NCBI GenBank assembly: GCA_018818905.1
Contig: JAHIRA010000084.1
Span: 1 to 5,118 of the forward strand
Direction of reading: 5' to 3'
DNA from: Patescibacteria group bacterium
Lineage (GTDB): Bacteria > Patescibacteriota > JABMPQ01 > JAHIRA01
Length of the DNA stretch: 5,118 bases
A program made the position numbers and the translations under genes. Within the stretch, counting starts at the first letter, position 1, and each line of letters starts with the position of its first letter. Under the pieces are notes generated by a model that saw only the letters and a program-made list of their open reading frames with translations, was not told the DNA's origin and ran no database searches. This document shows, in pieces, positions 4,673-5,118 of this stretch.

Positions 4673-4966
4673 CTAGTCCGCTCGAGGCTGTTTTGTACTC
4701 TTGGCATTTCTTCTGAAGCTTTTTATAACTTCTTCTGATTTATAATCCTTCCTTTTGCTGCCATTTTTTGAGGTTGGGAGTTCTCGTGTTTGCATTCTTG
4801 CTAAATCTCTGTTGAACCCCTTTGCTGCCGCTGGAACCGCTTGTTTGGACGGTGGTTGTGGCTCATAAGTCTTCTTTTTTTTGGGAATGAGAAGATACAC
4901 CAATACGAGTAACAGAAAAGCTAGAGCTAAAATGACGTACTTGTTTTCGATGGAAAGTTTGGTCAT
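4673..4966 (-). CDS. Small single-pass membrane protein of unknown function
   Basis: The 97-residue product has one hydrophobic helix (about residues 10-27, YVILALAFLLLVLVYLLI), followed at once by PKKKK and a basic, proline- and lysine-rich tail. The positive charges predict that the tail is cytoplasmic and the short N-terminus outside. The tail looks mostly disordered, with a possible helix at about 76-88. I do not recognise it. I chose the ATG at 4966 over an in-frame ATG at 5005. The later codon has GGGAGG (4978-4983, 11 bases away) and TAGGA (4970-4974) upstream. The earlier codon has no ribosome binding site and falls at about the predicted transcription start. The gene has its own promoter and terminator and faces the sensor remnant convergently. 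It might act as a membrane anchor or cell-envelope assembly factor, but nothing in the sequence shows which. Confidence 0.72.
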   Translation of the reverse strand: MTKLSIENKYVILALAFLLLVLVYLLIPKKKKTYEPQPPSKQAVPAAAKGFNRDLARMQTRELPTSKNGSKRKDYKSEEVIKSFRRNAKSTKQPRAD

Positions 4967-5011
4967 GGTTCCTAAAACCTCCCTTAGGTTAAAGTGCGAT
5001 GTCATGAGCAG

Positions 5012-5040
5012 AATCTAATTGATTCTCAATAATTTGTCAA
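5012..5040 (-). promoter_or_regulatory. Promoter of the membrane protein gene with overlapping inverted repeat
   Basis: On the minus strand a perfect TTGACA (5035-5040) is followed after 17 bases by TAGATT (5012-5017, four of six matches). Transcription would begin near 5005. An inverted repeat, AGAATC (5010-5015) with GATTCT (5021-5026) around a 5-base centre, covers the -10 box and part of the spacer, where a repressor could bind. Confidence 0.6.
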
Positions 5041-5118
5041 GTTAGGCTGAAATTTGTGACTTTTCAAAACTATCTTGATAAAAATAAGAAACCTTGCTAC
5101 TCTAAGGATACACAAATT
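5041..5118. other. Right-hand end, AT-rich, no gene seen
   Basis: These 78 bases hold no convincing reading frame. They lie upstream of the minus-strand promoter at 5012-5040. A weak plus-strand pair, TTGATA and TACTCT spaced by 17, might drive a gene beyond the right edge, but the -10 is poor. Confidence 0.3.

Noticed and set aside
4967..5005. Upstream ATG adding 13 residues to the small membrane protein
   Set aside because: The predicted transcription start lies at about this codon and no ribosome binding site precedes it, while the inner ATG has GGGAGG and TAGGA upstream.

Overview
The window looks like a piece of a small-genome bacterial chromosome, most plausibly from the Candidate Phyla Radiation (Patescibacteria). 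This is inference from style: low-to-moderate G+C, lysine-rich proteins, short single-gene transcription units, many proteins I do not recognise, and tRNA genes that only sometimes encode CCA. No gene here fixes the taxon, and nothing requires a non-standard genetic code.

Layout, left to right. (1) 1-298, minus: N-terminal part of an RluA-type pseudouridine synthase that runs off the left edge. (2) 323-679, minus: a self-contained unit with its own promoter, strong ribosome binding site and terminator, encoding an 86-residue protein of unknown function. (3) 662-1783, minus: a 373-residue protein with the catalytic signature of the PI3/4-kinase/HipA-like fold. (4) 1833-2368, minus: a tRNA operon transcribed Arg(TCT) - Ala(GGC) - Val(TAC) - Lys(CTT) from a good extended -10 promoter, with a 120-nt complex inverted-repeat element between Arg and Ala. 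Only Ala and Lys encode CCA. (5) 2391-3187, minus: a gene for a secreted, very basic, ten-cysteine protein with its own promoter, a leader with two hairpins and a strong terminator. (6) 3171-4183, minus: a complete Xer-type tyrosine recombinase. (7) 4189-4595, plus: remnant of a membrane-anchored PAS sensor protein, broken by a one-base loss in an A-run and lacking any kinase domain. (8) 4566-5040, minus: a 97-residue single-pass membrane protein with promoter, followed by a structured 3' region and terminator.

The genes do not form an obvious shared pathway. RluA, Xer and the tRNAs are housekeeping functions. The accessory interest lies in the PI3/4K-like kinase, the cysteine-rich secreted protein, the sensor remnant and two unexplained structured nucleic-acid elements (2097-2217 and 4594-4654). 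I found no CRISPR array, insertion sequence or toxin-antitoxin pair, and no convincing new multi-gene system.
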